A DNA stretch of 64,000 bases from Kalmusia sp. IMI 367209 (lineage: Eukaryota; Ascomycota; Dothideomycetes; Pleosporales; Didymosphaeriaceae). Position numbers and translations under genes: made by a program. Position 1 is the first letter of the stretch; each line of letters begins with the position of its first letter. The DNA is taken from assembly GCA_027946365.1 (NCBI GenBank), contig JAPEUQ010000012.1, positions 620,001-684,000 of the forward strand. Reading direction: 5' to 3'. The notes beneath the pieces were generated by a model, which did no database searches, was not told the origin of the DNA, and saw nothing but the letters and a program-made list of their open reading frames with translations. This document shows, one piece after another, positions 10,591 to 21,134 of this stretch.

Positions 10591-11622
10591 GCTCGCCGGA
10601 TAATTTGACTAGTCGAACCGTCAGTAGAGATACGGCCCCTAGGGCTTATCTTTTGGGGCTCTAGCGGTACTTTTTTTTTTACAGAGAATATGGCGTAAAC
10701 TAAAAAGTATGCAATCCTGAAGCTGCGCAAGGTATCTCATCTCTTGCTTGTAACATGATACACATACACTTGCTAGCAAGTTTAATAGCTCGTTGTTATT
10801 CGGTTTGTAATTTGTTGTGATCACTCACTTTTCCAAGTCCGCACGCTGTCCTTAATCCATGAATGACTATACTGTCTGCACAAGGTCACCGATCGCATAC
10901 GCTCTAACAATTCTCCCAGACGAAGGACACACAATATTTACATCTTTACACTTAGAATTTATACTCCACTAGTCGTAATAATTAGTGATATGTGGACTTG
11001 ATATAGTTTTTATAACAACCATGATCCCACTTTTACAATCAATGACGCATGTCACCCATATATGTGACGCTTTCCGCTACATGTCCCTATATATAAGTAT
11101 TCTTCTGTAGTTTATAAGTAATGGTCGATCTTAAAAAGATGTAACGAATGGCACTGCAAAAAATTGAGCGTGAACGAGGAGTTCACGGATGTCTTAAATC
11201 ACATACATGGCCATTGCTAGAACGTAGAAGGTCCCAAATTCATTACTCAGCTAGATTCTAGTCATATATGATAAGTGACACGGAACAAATCCCTCGCGCT
11301 AATATACTCATTTGCGAGACTACATTAGGCGTAGGGTATGGTTCACTTTGATCTCTTTCCGTGAAACACTCCCAACATCTTAGGCGAATCACTACGAAGA
11401 ATGAACATCAACTTATCGAGCAGAGGATAATGAGAGAAGAATGGTAAGATTTATTCCAAGTTTGAGACTTGAATGGCTTTTTTTTCCCTGAATACTAAGT
11501 TTGACATGGGTTCGAATGTGTTCACTACGTCCAAATATTCGGGTGTATACCTGGTCCCAAAGTACTAGCTGCTACACGCTTGTCCAAACATTAGCACAAT
11601 CTTAGCCGCTGTTTAGAAGCAC
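10591..11622. other. AT-rich intergenic stretch
   Basis: About 1 kb, clearly AT-rich with homopolymer runs (10671-10680). No coding frame or RNA gene is supported. It may be decayed repeat sequence like the HET relic beside it. Confidence 0.35.
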
Positions 11623-13086
11623 TTACCCCTGCCCTTCCAAGTACCGATGTAGTGGGTTAGCCCACACTCCAGGGAGTTCCTCATTGTCTTGTCTCGTTTG
11701 GTACGTGTCTTGGATCCAAATCTTCTTCAATAACGGCGTAAATTCGCTAGGCCCATCGCGAATTTTTGAGACTTCTTCCATCTCCTCATGTGTGAAAGCG
11801 CCCTCAAGATATAGCGCTTCAAGCGAAGCTGGAAGAAGACTTCGCACATCAAATTCCCGCTTCGACGTCTCATCTTCGGTGTAGAAACCACCATCGGCCA
11901 GTTCCTCATCATGGTCCTCGTCAATTTCATCCCAGTCGTTGGGCCAAAGAATGCGCCAGTCAATCCGCAGCGTTTTCAACTGTTGGAAGTCGCGCAGAGA
12001 GACCTCTGGAAGATCTTCGCCGTCGTACTACTGTCATTTAGCATACCGGTTGAGTGTGCATAGGGCAAAACGTACGTCACCATCACGAATATCAAAATGC
12101 TCAAAGACCATATGCTGCAGTGAATGCCCCACATGTTCTCTAAGCATTTTCAAGACCTCCCTCGACATAGGCGTCACATCTTCGCTCACCGTCGCACCTG
12201 CGACGTCATAGCTGAATCTCTCCAAAGCAGGGGTGTTGCGCACAATTTCCTCAAGGCTCTCAGTGCTAAACCGCGAGTAGGAAAATACGAGTTCCTTAAC
12301 GTTGGATTTAGGCAAACGTTCAGCAACGGATGTCTCAATGTTCCCTCCCATGGCATACGCGATGAAACTACGCACACTGGGCACGGAACAGAAGAATTGA
12401 CACCATTCCGGATCACAAGGCATCTCTGTATCCCAGTGCGCGACCGCAACGGTGGTGAGGTGCTGAAATGGTAATCTTGGTGCCAGTGCAGGATCATTGT
12501 AGGAAATTGCAACTAGCTGCATGATGCGCATGAACACTACACCCATTTCCAGATCCGTAAACCTGAATATCTTGAGATATGGTAGCTTATGCACAAGCAT
12601 GGCGATGATAGGCTCTGATGCGCCTTTGAAGATCCAGTCGTCCAAAGCACCACGTTCGCCTAGCTCACTCGAAAGCTGAGGCCCATACAGTTCTTCTATC
12701 TCTTGCGTCACAACAGCGTAGCGGTCTATATCCTCCTGGGGCGGATGTGGGCTCTGTGCAGTGAGCTGGAATTCGTGTGCAGCATTCGGGTCCAGGTACG
12801 TCGCCCGCTGGCTGGGCAGACTAATTTCGCGGACGTAATGTCCGATGTTCGGGTCATCGAGTATCTGCTTCAGTTTGTCCCAAAGAAGATGATTTTGATG
12901 AGGCCACACGGGGTCATTGGCGTTGATTGTACGGTTCTCTGCGAAAAGTCGCTCATGCTTCTTGATGATGGGGTTGCATAGCTTCCAATGCCCTTTGCAC
13001 GTCAGGGCATAATTAAGGCTCGAGAATGGATCCAGAAATTCAGCGACGGCGATTGTGAGTTCCGGTGGAAGCGAGGTGAAAGGCAT
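11623..13086 (-). CDS. F-box protein
   Basis: Exons 13086-12076 and 12027-11623 encode 471 residues. The N-terminus MPFTSLPPELTIAVAEFLDPFSSLNYALTCK is a fungal F-box, the Skp1-binding part of SCF ubiquitin ligases. The rest is leucine-rich with spaced L/F patterns, such as PYLKIFRFTDLEMG, VKELVFSYSRFSTESLEEIV and LKTLRIDWRILWP, consistent with a degenerate LRR-type substrate arm. The intron is 48 nt (GTACGT donor); the acceptor must be the second AG (12028), because the first would place a TAG in frame. A donor-like GTAAGTGC overlaps the stop, so one more short exon is possible. The substrate is unknown. Confidence 0.75.
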
Positions 13087-13183
13087 TGCGAAATGGTCTC
13101 AATAGGATTGGGAATGAAGGTTAAAGAGGTGAGAAGACCTCGTAGGATTTCTGCATTATGTAATCTTGCATAGTGAGCCTCTG

Positions 13184-13188
13184 ATTGG
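13184..13188 (-). promoter_or_regulatory. CCAAT box upstream of F-box gene
   Basis: A CCAAT pentamer within CAGCCAATCAGA on the minus strand, about 100 bp upstream of the F-box gene ATG, matches the binding site of the Hap2/3/5 (NF-Y-type) complex. The match is short and could be chance. Confidence 0.3.
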
Positions 13189-13411
13189 CTGAAAATACCA
13201 ACTTAAGCTCTATCGATTGCTTCTGCTTCAGGGAGCCGTTTTCCTTTTGCTGTATGTATACCTCACAGGTTTCGACAAAAAAACATTGCACTGAAGGGCT
13301 TTTTACAACCTGATTAATCAATGCACCTCGACATCTGAATGAATAGGCTAGATAGAATTCCAGTTTAATACCTCGGCAGTGAACACCTGGAACGGAACAT
13401 AGACGCACAGT

Positions 13412-13932
13412 CTATCTAGGTGTCTCAGTGCCCCACCAAAAGCGAACCGATTTGATCCTGTCATTCCAGCCGTATTTTCCGAGGTCGTCGATGTTGTAGA
13501 CGAAGAACGGCCACCACCTGTCGTTGCCATGGCAGTACTTCCCACTTTCGAAGGTTAGTCACACACGCCTTTAGATACATCCCTCACTTACTCGAAGAAA
13601 CGCGCTTGCCAGGGACGGCCGCCAAAATTCATGCGGTAAAACGCGATTGAAGAGACGTCCATACCATCTGGCATGGTCCAGCAACCCGCATGAGCTTCGT
13701 CATTGCCGGTGGAGGGTTGCGGTATGATGCATAGACCCGCACCTTGCATATTGATGTCATTGTATACACAGAAAGGAACCTCAGTAAGGGTTGCATCTGT
13801 CGTGGACATCGTTGTGGACTCTTGGCGGGCGTAGAGGGGTGGGGCAGAAGACTGCTCAGTCGCCACGCCAGCCTGAGGAACAGCGAACCCGAACACACTG
13901 GAGAAAAGAGCTAAGAGAAATAGCAGAAGCAT
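13412..13932 (-). CDS. Small secreted protein, effector-like
   Basis: Exons 13932-13592 and 13544-13412 (47-nt intron) encode 157 residues. Residues 1-16 or so (MLLLFLLALFSSVFGF) form a signal peptide. The mature part begins with a Ser/Thr-rich linker and continues with a compact domain holding CVYNDINMQGAGLCII, GCWTMPDGMDVSSIAFYRM, DGKYCHGNDRW and a Trp-rich end (DRIKSVRFWWG). Four cysteines are visible in the mature domain. The spacing of short beta-like segments with two similar halves recalls beta/gamma-crystallin-like secreted proteins, but that is a guess from pattern. The second exon is read in a different frame from the longest open frame there; splice signals and the Trp/Cys-rich continuation support this choice. 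Confidence 0.65.
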
Positions 13933-14075
13933 GTTGTGCTATCAAGTTCGGTATCGAACAAATCGAATGGTGTGAATCGAGAGATGTTGTGAGCAGAATA
14001 GGGGTGAGAGCAGTTGCAAAAATTGCAGAGAAGGGAGAGCGAGATACAGAGAACTGCTCAGGTGCGGCCGTTGAG

Positions 14076-14084
14076 GTTTATATA
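14076..14084 (-). promoter_or_regulatory. TATA box of the small secreted protein gene
   Basis: TATATAAAC on the minus strand lies about 145 bp upstream of the ATG at 13932. A strong TATA element suits an inducible secreted-protein gene, but the transcription start is not known. Confidence 0.4.
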
Positions 14085-14524
14085 CGACGACTCATGTTGG
14101 TTGTCGACTCGATTCAACCTCTCTTTACCTCCGGGGAAAGCGGAAGCCGGCGGAGAGGGTTTGCATTGAACAAACGGTCTTTCCCCTCACTTTGGGGCAC
14201 TTACAAGAAACTATGATCTCGAGTTCACGCCATTCATATTCTTTTTGTAATATTGGAAATGGTTTTCCTATTTAGCTTCCTAGTATCTAAATCAAATAGA
14301 TAGTGTTTGCATACTCAATCATTGCTAGATGGGCAGGGGCATGTAGACATCTCAATGCAACGCTTCCGGCTTGAAAAGGGACTCATATCCACTCTCTGCG
14401 ATCTTTGAATAGGCCCAACTATGAGTCAATTCAAAAATTTTTCCAAAAATCTTTCACACGCTCTCGATCACACCATAGCTTCGGCGCCGAGTCGGCCTGT
14501 CTTGAGCAGTCTTTAAACTCCTTA

Positions 14525-15411
14525 CTACTTCACGTCCCAGCCCACTACCACATCAGTCTCATTGGCATCATCGTCCGCTACCACAAAACTCCTCAAATCT
14601 CCATAGATCAGCTTATCTATATACTTATTTCCCACTTCCTCCATCAACAGTTCGATCTCACCCAACTCAAGCAATTTCACATTGACATCCACGACAAACT
14701 CCTCCGGCGCCCCATTGCAACAAGTTACTACTCATCCATCACCTTAGGAGCCCATGTTAGCGTGTGATCAACAACAAACCGCCGAAGCGCGTACCCCGCC
14801 ACCGTATTTTAATACGCCCACGTAGCCGCAACCTCCCCAGGCTCGCCCGCATCATCGTTCAAGATTACACCCACAATCTCTCCCATGAAAGCTTCATCCT
14901 CCAGACGATGTGCAAGCAACAACGCCTTGTACAAATAAATCGTGAATTTCTCGCTTGGGCGTGCAATCGTAGAATCGATGTACAGCGAGAGGCGGTCGGG
15001 CGACATCTTCCACAGGCAACAGAGGAAGAGGGTGGAGGACTTAACAGGCAGTTCAACGAGGGGGTCACCAGGTTTGCTTTAAGTCGGTTTAATCATAGCC
15101 AAGCTATTGATGAAGGCCCTGTACTTCAATAAATCGGATAATTGGGCGAGGGTGCTGTCCTTCATCTTGAAGATCTTGGGTGAGTCACGGGCTTGCAGGT
15201 TAATGAACCTGCTACTGTAGAGACTGTGTTTGTCAGCATTTACGGTTGAGAAGAAAAGGTGACCTTTACCTTTTGAGTGTAGACGGGTCCACATATGCTA
15301 GCCGTTGAATTAGAATGCTGGCTGTCTTTCGTGTGTCGAGGTTGTCGATCGACATCTCTGTGGTTGAACGTGATTGTACCGATGGTTCACGCTTTGCGGC
15401 TGAGACGATGA
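14525..15411 (-). pseudogene. BTB/POZ-like protein pseudogene
   Basis: Reading leftward, a possible first exon starts at an ATG near 15411, with an intron ending in CTGACAAACACAG. The frame then gives RDSPKIFKMKDSTLAQLSDLL, an in-frame TAA (15081-15079), a continuation LSLYIDSTIARPSEKFTIYLYKALLLAHRLEDEAFMGEIV, a second in-frame TAA (14811-14809), then LRRFVVDHTLTWAPKVMDE, more stops, and a shift into a frame ending EEFVVDVNVKLLELGEIELL with a stop at 14525. The helical second half and the LRRFVVDH pattern resemble the region following BTB domains in fungal BTB proteins. Both TAA codons would be CAA before a C-to-T change. I found no splice solution that removes both stops. Confidence 0.5.
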
Positions 15412-15625
15412 GCATCGTCTATAAAAATCGAGATGCCTTTCTACGGTTAGCATACAACCGTGCGCAGTGCCACAACCGGAGTTATAACACTCACAGTAAA
15501 GCTGAGCATCGTTTCACCGCAATACTTTAGTCGCAAAGTGAATTTACATACTCAATGTTTTCGTAGTCATTCAGGAATCCAGATTAATTCTAGCCTACTA
15601 CACGATTTAGGACTTGATCATAACC

Positions 15626-16649
15626 TTATAGGTGCTCGCGAATCACTATATCATAGCCCGGAATTTTCATTAGCGGTACCTCCAAGTTCTCTGCGGCGCC
15701 GTGTTGGTGTGTCGAGGGTGGATCAATGTGGAAGATGATACCGCTAACAACTTGTTCTGTATCTTCGATCTCCGTGAGTAGGTACTTCTTTACAAGATCA
15801 TCCATAGCGTTTGCAGCAAGGTTAGACCCCTTCGCCTTGCCCTGTGCCATCAAAAGATGACTCATGAACTCCGCCACCCCATGTATATCGTAGTTTCCAC
15901 ACCAGAATGCCTCGTCACCAGCAGTCCACATAAGCGCATAAACATCAATGATAAAAGCCCGCAACGTCGTGAACTCGGCATCTCGGTCTTTGTCGGAGAA
16001 TAGATACCGTGCGACTAGCAGGCCAGGCAGTGTATTGTAACTCTCGATATCCGTCGCCATCTGCACCATAACTGCATCCTGGAAATCGACGTCCTGAATC
16101 ATGTTCGCTGCCATACTTGCTTTCATCAATCGGATAATATGTGCGTCAAACGTGTCCGCATCCATACTTTCGTTCCTCAGTTTTGGAAGCTCACTCCCAT
16201 ATAAGCACTTTACCCAGATTCCAAACCCATCTCTGTCCAAACCCTCCACCCTGACCGTCTCATGCTTGTCTTCACGCGACCAGATGGCGCGGCAGAGAGG
16301 ACACCGCGTATTCTTCTCGAGCCAGCGATCGATGCAGTCATTATGCATGTTCTGGCCGCAGGACTTGCAGTACGTGATGTTATCCTCGGAGGCATCAAGT
16401 GATGTTTTGCAGACGCAACAGTGGGCGTCTAGAGGCTTGCGTGAGCTTTGAAGGAGGTTGCGGAAGTGTGGGGAATGTGCGCATAAGAGATCTTCATGGA
16501 CTTCGATGGGAAGGCGTGTAGGTCCGAAGTGAATGTCCACCCAACGGCGGCCGCGGCTGGGAAGTTGTGAGCTTAGAAGGCAAACTTGATAGGGTTAAGT
16601 ACCTCGTTACTTTTTTGGAGGCTCCTCGTCGAGCGGTAGGTGTACACAT
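15626..16649 (-). CDS. RING-within-BTB protein, copy 1
   Basis: Exons 16649-16603 and 16556-15626 (46-nt intron) encode 325 residues. The short basic first exon (MCTPTARRGASKK) is followed by the first part of a BTB domain (VDIHFGPTRLPIEVHEDLLCAHSPHFRNLL). Then comes a complete zinc finger of C-x2-C...C-x2-C-x4-H-x2-C...C-x2-C layout (CCVC, CKSC, H, C, CPLC) ending RCPLCRAIW. After it the second part of the BTB fold resumes (GFGIWVKCLYG and the helical DAHIIRLMKASMAANMIQDVDFQDAV). RING fingers recruit E2 enzymes and BTB domains bind cullin-3, so a ubiquitin ligase role is likely but inferred. The intron phase and position match copies 2 and 3 at 59-62 kb. The frame is also open from a GTG at 16540; the spliced ATG start is preferred because it restores the shared N-terminus. 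Confidence 0.75.
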
Positions 16650-17336
16650 GGCGTAGGGTGATTTCGAAAGGGAGGTTATGTAAGGTTCAATAGGTGTAGA
16701 AATGAAGGAAGTCGCGTAGTCGATTAAAGGCTTATCGCCGTATAATAATAGCTGCTCAAGGTAGATGCAAAGAGAAGAAATGGGCAGGACTTAAAGGATA
16801 TGAGCCGACTTCATGTTAGCAGAGCAGTTGCGTGGACAGAGATAGCGGAACATATTGCCGAAATGCAAGAAGAAGGAGTGGTCCCCTTCAGCGGCTCAGA
16901 ATCCCGCTGCGATTTGTGAGTGACGTGACGACAAACATGCCAGCTACGTCTTTAGACAGGAGCGGAGAGCCTCCCGCTGTCCAATCAGGGCCTTTGGACG
17001 GTACGTACCAGATCTGTGGCCTACACGCACGTGCCTTTCCGCATCGTGAGGCCTTTCTTTTCCTCACCTCGCCTCCGCCCAAATTATTCTGACAATTTAC
17101 TTTTCAAGCCCTAATACCGCAATAGAAACGGTCACCGCTCTGCGCCACATCTGCTGTTCTACCAGGATTCACGAGATAGCATGCATAGGGAGAGTGATAT
17201 ATGGTCACACAATCTTGTAAGCTTCTCCGAGTAAGACGCTGTAATTCTCGTAAGCCGTATAATGTCTGCGTAAACCCTGACTTTAAGCAGAGCGTCAAGC
17301 TAGCCGTCGGGAATCTCAATTCTCCGCAGTCCCAGA
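16650..17336. other. Intergenic, promoter of RING-BTB copy 1
   Basis: About 0.7 kb between the 5' end of RING-BTB copy 1 and the 3' end of TRM10, both on the minus strand. Short frames here (16832-17092 and others) show no family features. Confidence 0.4.
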
Positions 17337-18530
17337 TTAGGCTTCAGCAGACTCATCGGCTGCATCTGCTGATATTTGCTCTCCTCCGCTAGGTGATGCT
17401 TGAGCATCCTCAGCATGAACTTCCTCTTCTTCATCTGCTACGCTCGCCTCCCCATCGTCCTCCTCTGTCTTCAGCTTCCCTCCCTTTCGCTTTGGAAGCA
17501 CCGCCATGAATGCCTTCCCCCAGTCATCAAACTCCAGCCACCTAAGCATAATTTCTAGAACATGGTTTGTGACAAGCACCTGCCGGCTGTTCATGTGCAA
17601 GAAGTCGCCGATAGGTAGTTTGGCCGTCTTTACGCCGCGATCTAGGGCCCGTTTGTAACATAAGCCTTTGTGTCGGTTCTTGTCGACAAGACCACCGATG
17701 ATGTAGGTACTGTTCGGCTTCAATCTCTCGAGAGTATTGTCGCTCTCAGCTGATAGATAAACAATCTCACCCTCTTCTTCCGTGTCATTCTCTTCGCTCT
17801 GGTCCGCCTGTTCTTTTGCCAAAGCACCTACAATGCTTCCTTCGCTAGGCCCCTTCATCCATTCCTTACTTAACTCACTTGTCTTGACAAAGTCTTCCTC
17901 ACAAAATTGAAAACCTTTCCAGCTTGTGTACTGCTTCGCCAAAATACCATCGAACCTCTCCCTCATCTTGCCACCCCAACTGCTGATTCCTAAATGAAAC
18001 CTGAAAGGTGCTTTTCGATTGTCGGAGTAGCTGCGTGTGATTTGCAACCCTAAGCTCTTCAGCTCATGTTCATGCATGAACTCTTCGAAGTCGCAATCGA
18101 AGATCACTGTAATGGGCACTTGCGTTCCAGGTGGGTCTCCGCGTCGTGGCGCTCGAGTAGGGGGTGCCTGGGAAGTAGAGCCTTCTGCACGATGCTCTAC
18201 CCACTCTTGCCTTCGGCGCTCCTTCCTGGCTTTGATTTTTTCTTTTCTCTTGATCTTGCGATCCTCGCGGCCTGATTCCCAGCGTTCCAGGCGCCGTTGC
18301 TTCTTCAGCTGGTTTTTCGAAATTTTGGGGGCTGTCTCGTTCCCTTCTCCTGAGTCGTTTTGTGCGGCACTTGGATGTTCATTTTCTTCTGCTATGGGTG
18401 ATTGCTCCACGCTATTGGCCCGCACTTCATTTCCCAGCCTCTGAGGTGCGGGATCATCCGTCACAGAATCCTCTACCTCTTGCGCGTGTTCCAGCTTTCT
18501 CATTTTTGCAGGTCGTCCTTCAGGTTCCAT
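17337..18530 (-). CDS. TRM10: tRNA (guanine(9)-N1)-methyltransferase Trm10
   Basis: A single-exon protein of 397 residues. The N-terminal third is charged: an acidic/Ser segment, then a long Lys/Arg-rich stretch (KNQLKKQRRLERWESG...KERRRQEW) typical of Trm10 tRNA-binding tails. The SPOUT methyltransferase domain follows, with PITVIFDCDFEEFMHEHELKSLGLQITRSYSDNR, STYIIGGLVDKNRHKGLCYKRA and the SAM-pocket region KTAKLPIGDFLHMNSRQVLVTNHVLEIMLRWLE. The enzyme methylates N1 of G9 in cytoplasmic tRNAs using SAM. ATG 18530 is the first in-frame ATG; the frame extends to 18557 only via TTG. The C-terminus is acidic. The gene is divergent from NDUFA13 with 171 bp between the two start codons. Confidence 0.9.
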   Translation of the reverse strand: MEPEGRPAKMRKLEHAQEVEDSVTDDPAPQRLGNEVRANSVEQSPIAEENEHPSAAQNDSGEGNETAPKISKNQLKKQRRLERWESGREDRKIKRKEKIKARKERRRQEWVEHRAEGSTSQAPPTRAPRRGDPPGTQVPITVIFDCDFEEFMHEHELKSLGLQITRSYSDNRKAPFRFHLGISSWGGKMRERFDGILAKQYTSWKGFQFCEEDFVKTSELSKEWMKGPSEGSIVGALAKEQADQSEENDTEEEGEIVYLSAESDNTLERLKPNSTYIIGGLVDKNRHKGLCYKRALDRGVKTAKLPIGDFLHMNSRQVLVTNHVLEIMLRWLEFDDWGKAFMAVLPKRKGGKLKTEEDDGEASVADEEEEVHAEDAQASPSGGEQISADAADESAEA

Positions 18531-18701
18531 AGCTGTGTATAGTGGAGGTTGAAGCAAATCGTGACTAACTTTTCCAAGTAGTGTCGCGTTATGTAAGCGC
18601 CAAGGCCCCTCCCGGCCTCAAGCTCGCGAAGCTCCGCGACTACCTCACAACTCTCTTCTCGACCCGACCGACCCATTGACGCCGCACCACACGCATTCAC
18701 C
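18531..18701. promoter_or_regulatory. Bidirectional promoter TRM10 / NDUFA13
   Basis: Only 171 bp separates the two divergent ATGs, so both genes must share this region. No TATA box is seen, which suits two constitutive housekeeping genes. Confidence 0.5.
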
Positions 18702-19203
18702 ATGCCGCAGGATATGCCGCCGGCCGGCGGCTACGGCCCCATTCAGTATAAGCGCAGTCTACCCGCCCGCGGCTTCCGACCCGCTGTGTACCTCGCTGGA
18801 ACGGCTGCGCTCATGACATATGGCTTCTGGAGGGTGGGCCAGGGAATCAGGGAACACAAGTGCGTATCCGCAGCGCCGTTCCTGGCTACAAGCTCTGCGA
18901 TCGGCGCTGAAAGTCACGGCGGTGTTGAGATTCGGACTAACATGGCGCAGCGAACTCGCTCGCGAAAAGATGTGGGCGCGCATATACCTCATCCCTGCGC
19001 TGCAGGCCGAAGAAGATCGCGACCAGGTGCGACGATATCTAGCGGACAAGGCGAGGGAAAAGGAGCTGTTGGGCACAGAGACGAAGGTCTACCACAGCGA
19101 CAGGTAAGACCCGATGTTCGTAATGCACTGCTCACAATGTATTAACCCATGCAGATTCGTACGACCAACGTATGCCGTGACACCCGAGAAAGAGCTGAAA
19201 TAG
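18702..19203 (+). CDS. NDUFA13: NADH:ubiquinone oxidoreductase subunit B16.6 (GRIM-19 / NDUFA13)
   Basis: Exons 18702-18859, 18951-19103 and 19155-19203 encode 119 residues. The protein shows the whole family signature: MPQDMPPAGGYGPIQYKRSLPARGFRP at the N-terminus, one transmembrane helix (about 29-47), NELAREKMWARIYLIPALQAEEDRDQVRRY, EKELLG, and the C-terminal FVRPTYAVTPEKELK. It is an accessory subunit of mitochondrial complex I located in the inner membrane. The first intron is 91 nt (donor GTGCGT) and splits the Asn of NELAR; the second splits the Arg before FVRP. Length is normal for the family. Confidence 0.93.
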
Positions 19204-21134
19204 AGGCTTGGTACGTGGACGATAGCAGACAGACGAATTTGTACATATACAGCGTGTTACGAGATGCTTCGGTCGGGTTCATGGTGCCTACCGTGCGCAA
19301 CAATAGGAATGCATACCCTTTCTTTGGCTTCAATGACATGTTCACTCTATTATATCAGGCCATGATTAGCAGACTTTCGAAAGCTACACACACAGAACTT
19401 TTCTCACTCCATGACTCACCATTCACCCAACAAATCACTCGTCACTGTCACCTTTTCAGAGCCAAAGAACTTTCAATCTGTATCCTCTACCCCCCCTCAT
19501 TGTAGCTATGGCATAGTGTTGCCTAATGGAGATCATGCTCGTGCTGCATAGCGCGGCGTAGCTATACCTCATATATAGTCAATCCCATATGCGTTAGATC
19601 AGCATCGGTCGACCTCAACTCGACCCTAACTAGTCTAGCTCCTCAACTAGATATTTACTTTCACTTCAGCTACCCTTCTAGGCGAAACCTAATGCATCCA
19701 AGACTAGCGCTACAGTGTACGAGTTTAGCAAGCACCCCGTTATTGAGCGCACGCGGCCTCCTAATAGCCCGACCCTCAACTCGATTGTTTCTCGTAGAGC
19801 TAGTCAGCCGTTCGAAGGGACTTGTGGAGTATTTAGGTCTATCGCAGGAATTTCTTACTAGCATGAGCATCGAAACAGGCGACTCGATGGAGATCAACGA
19901 GCCTATTATCAGCAAGGAGGATGAAGTGTTCCAACCCCGAAGTGTCTATTCACTCTATACTAGATGACGAATCCATCACCGATGAGGAGTACAAGTTCGT
20001 AGAGTATAGAGAATAAGGGGATTCTAGTATCGGCTCAATTTAACAAAGGCAGTCTTGCAGGCTGCTGGCACAAAAGTACGGGCACTTGAGACAGTCTTCA
20101 TTCACACGACAGAATGCCCACCAGTGATAGACCTAGTGTAGAAGTGGGAGTTGAGATGATGAATATGCCTGCTTTTGTGCCAGAATACTGTCATACAGTC
20201 TACTCATTCAAAGGTCTCGACTCCAAGTTGAGCCTTCCGGTGCAAAGGCGAAAACGCGCGAGAATCTAGGGCATACTCTTCTTCGCCCGGGTAAGGAGCG
20301 GTGCACATGGAGGATATGAAGAAGAAATCCCTGAAGCGAGCTCAGGATGTATACTGTGGAAAGAGGGGTTTTGAAAATGTGTTAGAGCGCAGATATCAGA
20401 AGAAAACTTCGTATGATTCGGCACCACGAAAGTTGTGCATTACAGAGTGGAAGTATATGATTATTATAGACGCTTATAAGCAAAGAGGAAACAGGTGAGG
20501 TATACTTGAAAAGCGTAAAAGTAAATTTCTCAGCTCAGTGGTCATGTTTCAAAGGCACAAGACTGTCGTAGTATTCATACAAGTAGCGGGTCTGCAAGAC
20601 GGAGAACGAGCTTGAGGTTGTACACGAAGCAACTGTTCCTTTTATTCAAATACGACAAACCAGGGATATTTTCTACCCAAGCCATTGTAGATTTAGAATC
20701 ACAACGATAGATACAAAAGCATCAAAATTAATATTGATACACATATCCTACCTTTCATCACGTGACACCATCTTAGTCTCTCCCTCTAACGAATTTCTAG
20801 TGAGAATTGCACTCTCCAAGCAACATTCATCTAAATACTAGTCTTGTTGGAAGATCGTAGCTGCGAGGTGGCCCAGTCATATCGCACCTTACGTCTGTCC
20901 CGGTTCTCCTTTTCCGACTCCACACGGGGTTGATGCGGGGAGAGCTTTTCCCCAGATCGAAGGAACCTCCAGCACTATGGTCAATGGCAGGCTAATGAAC
21001 TAGCGAGATGTCTATTTCAACAGCTTTGTGGCTGCTTCATCTAGAGTCAACGATCTGCTACTACTCCCTCCGATTTGCAGTCTCCTCCCCGTCCCAAGCC
21101 AATAGTTTGAAGACAATAGTTTTAGACTGTGAAG
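19204..21134. other. Intergenic, no supported gene
   Basis: About 1.9 kb between NDUFA13 and the dehydrogenase. Short frames (19692-19967, 20301-20498) have no recognisable domain. A 12-bp inverted repeat, CTGGCACAAAAG at 20065-20076 and its complement at 20172-20183, is the only structure noted. The segment 20700-20900 is likely part of the dehydrogenase upstream region. Confidence 0.35.

Noticed and set aside
20065..20183. 12-bp inverted repeat CTGGCACAAAAG / CTTTTGTGCCAG, considered as a MITE-type end
   Set aside because: The match does not extend, there is no target-site duplication visible, and no second copy was noticed.
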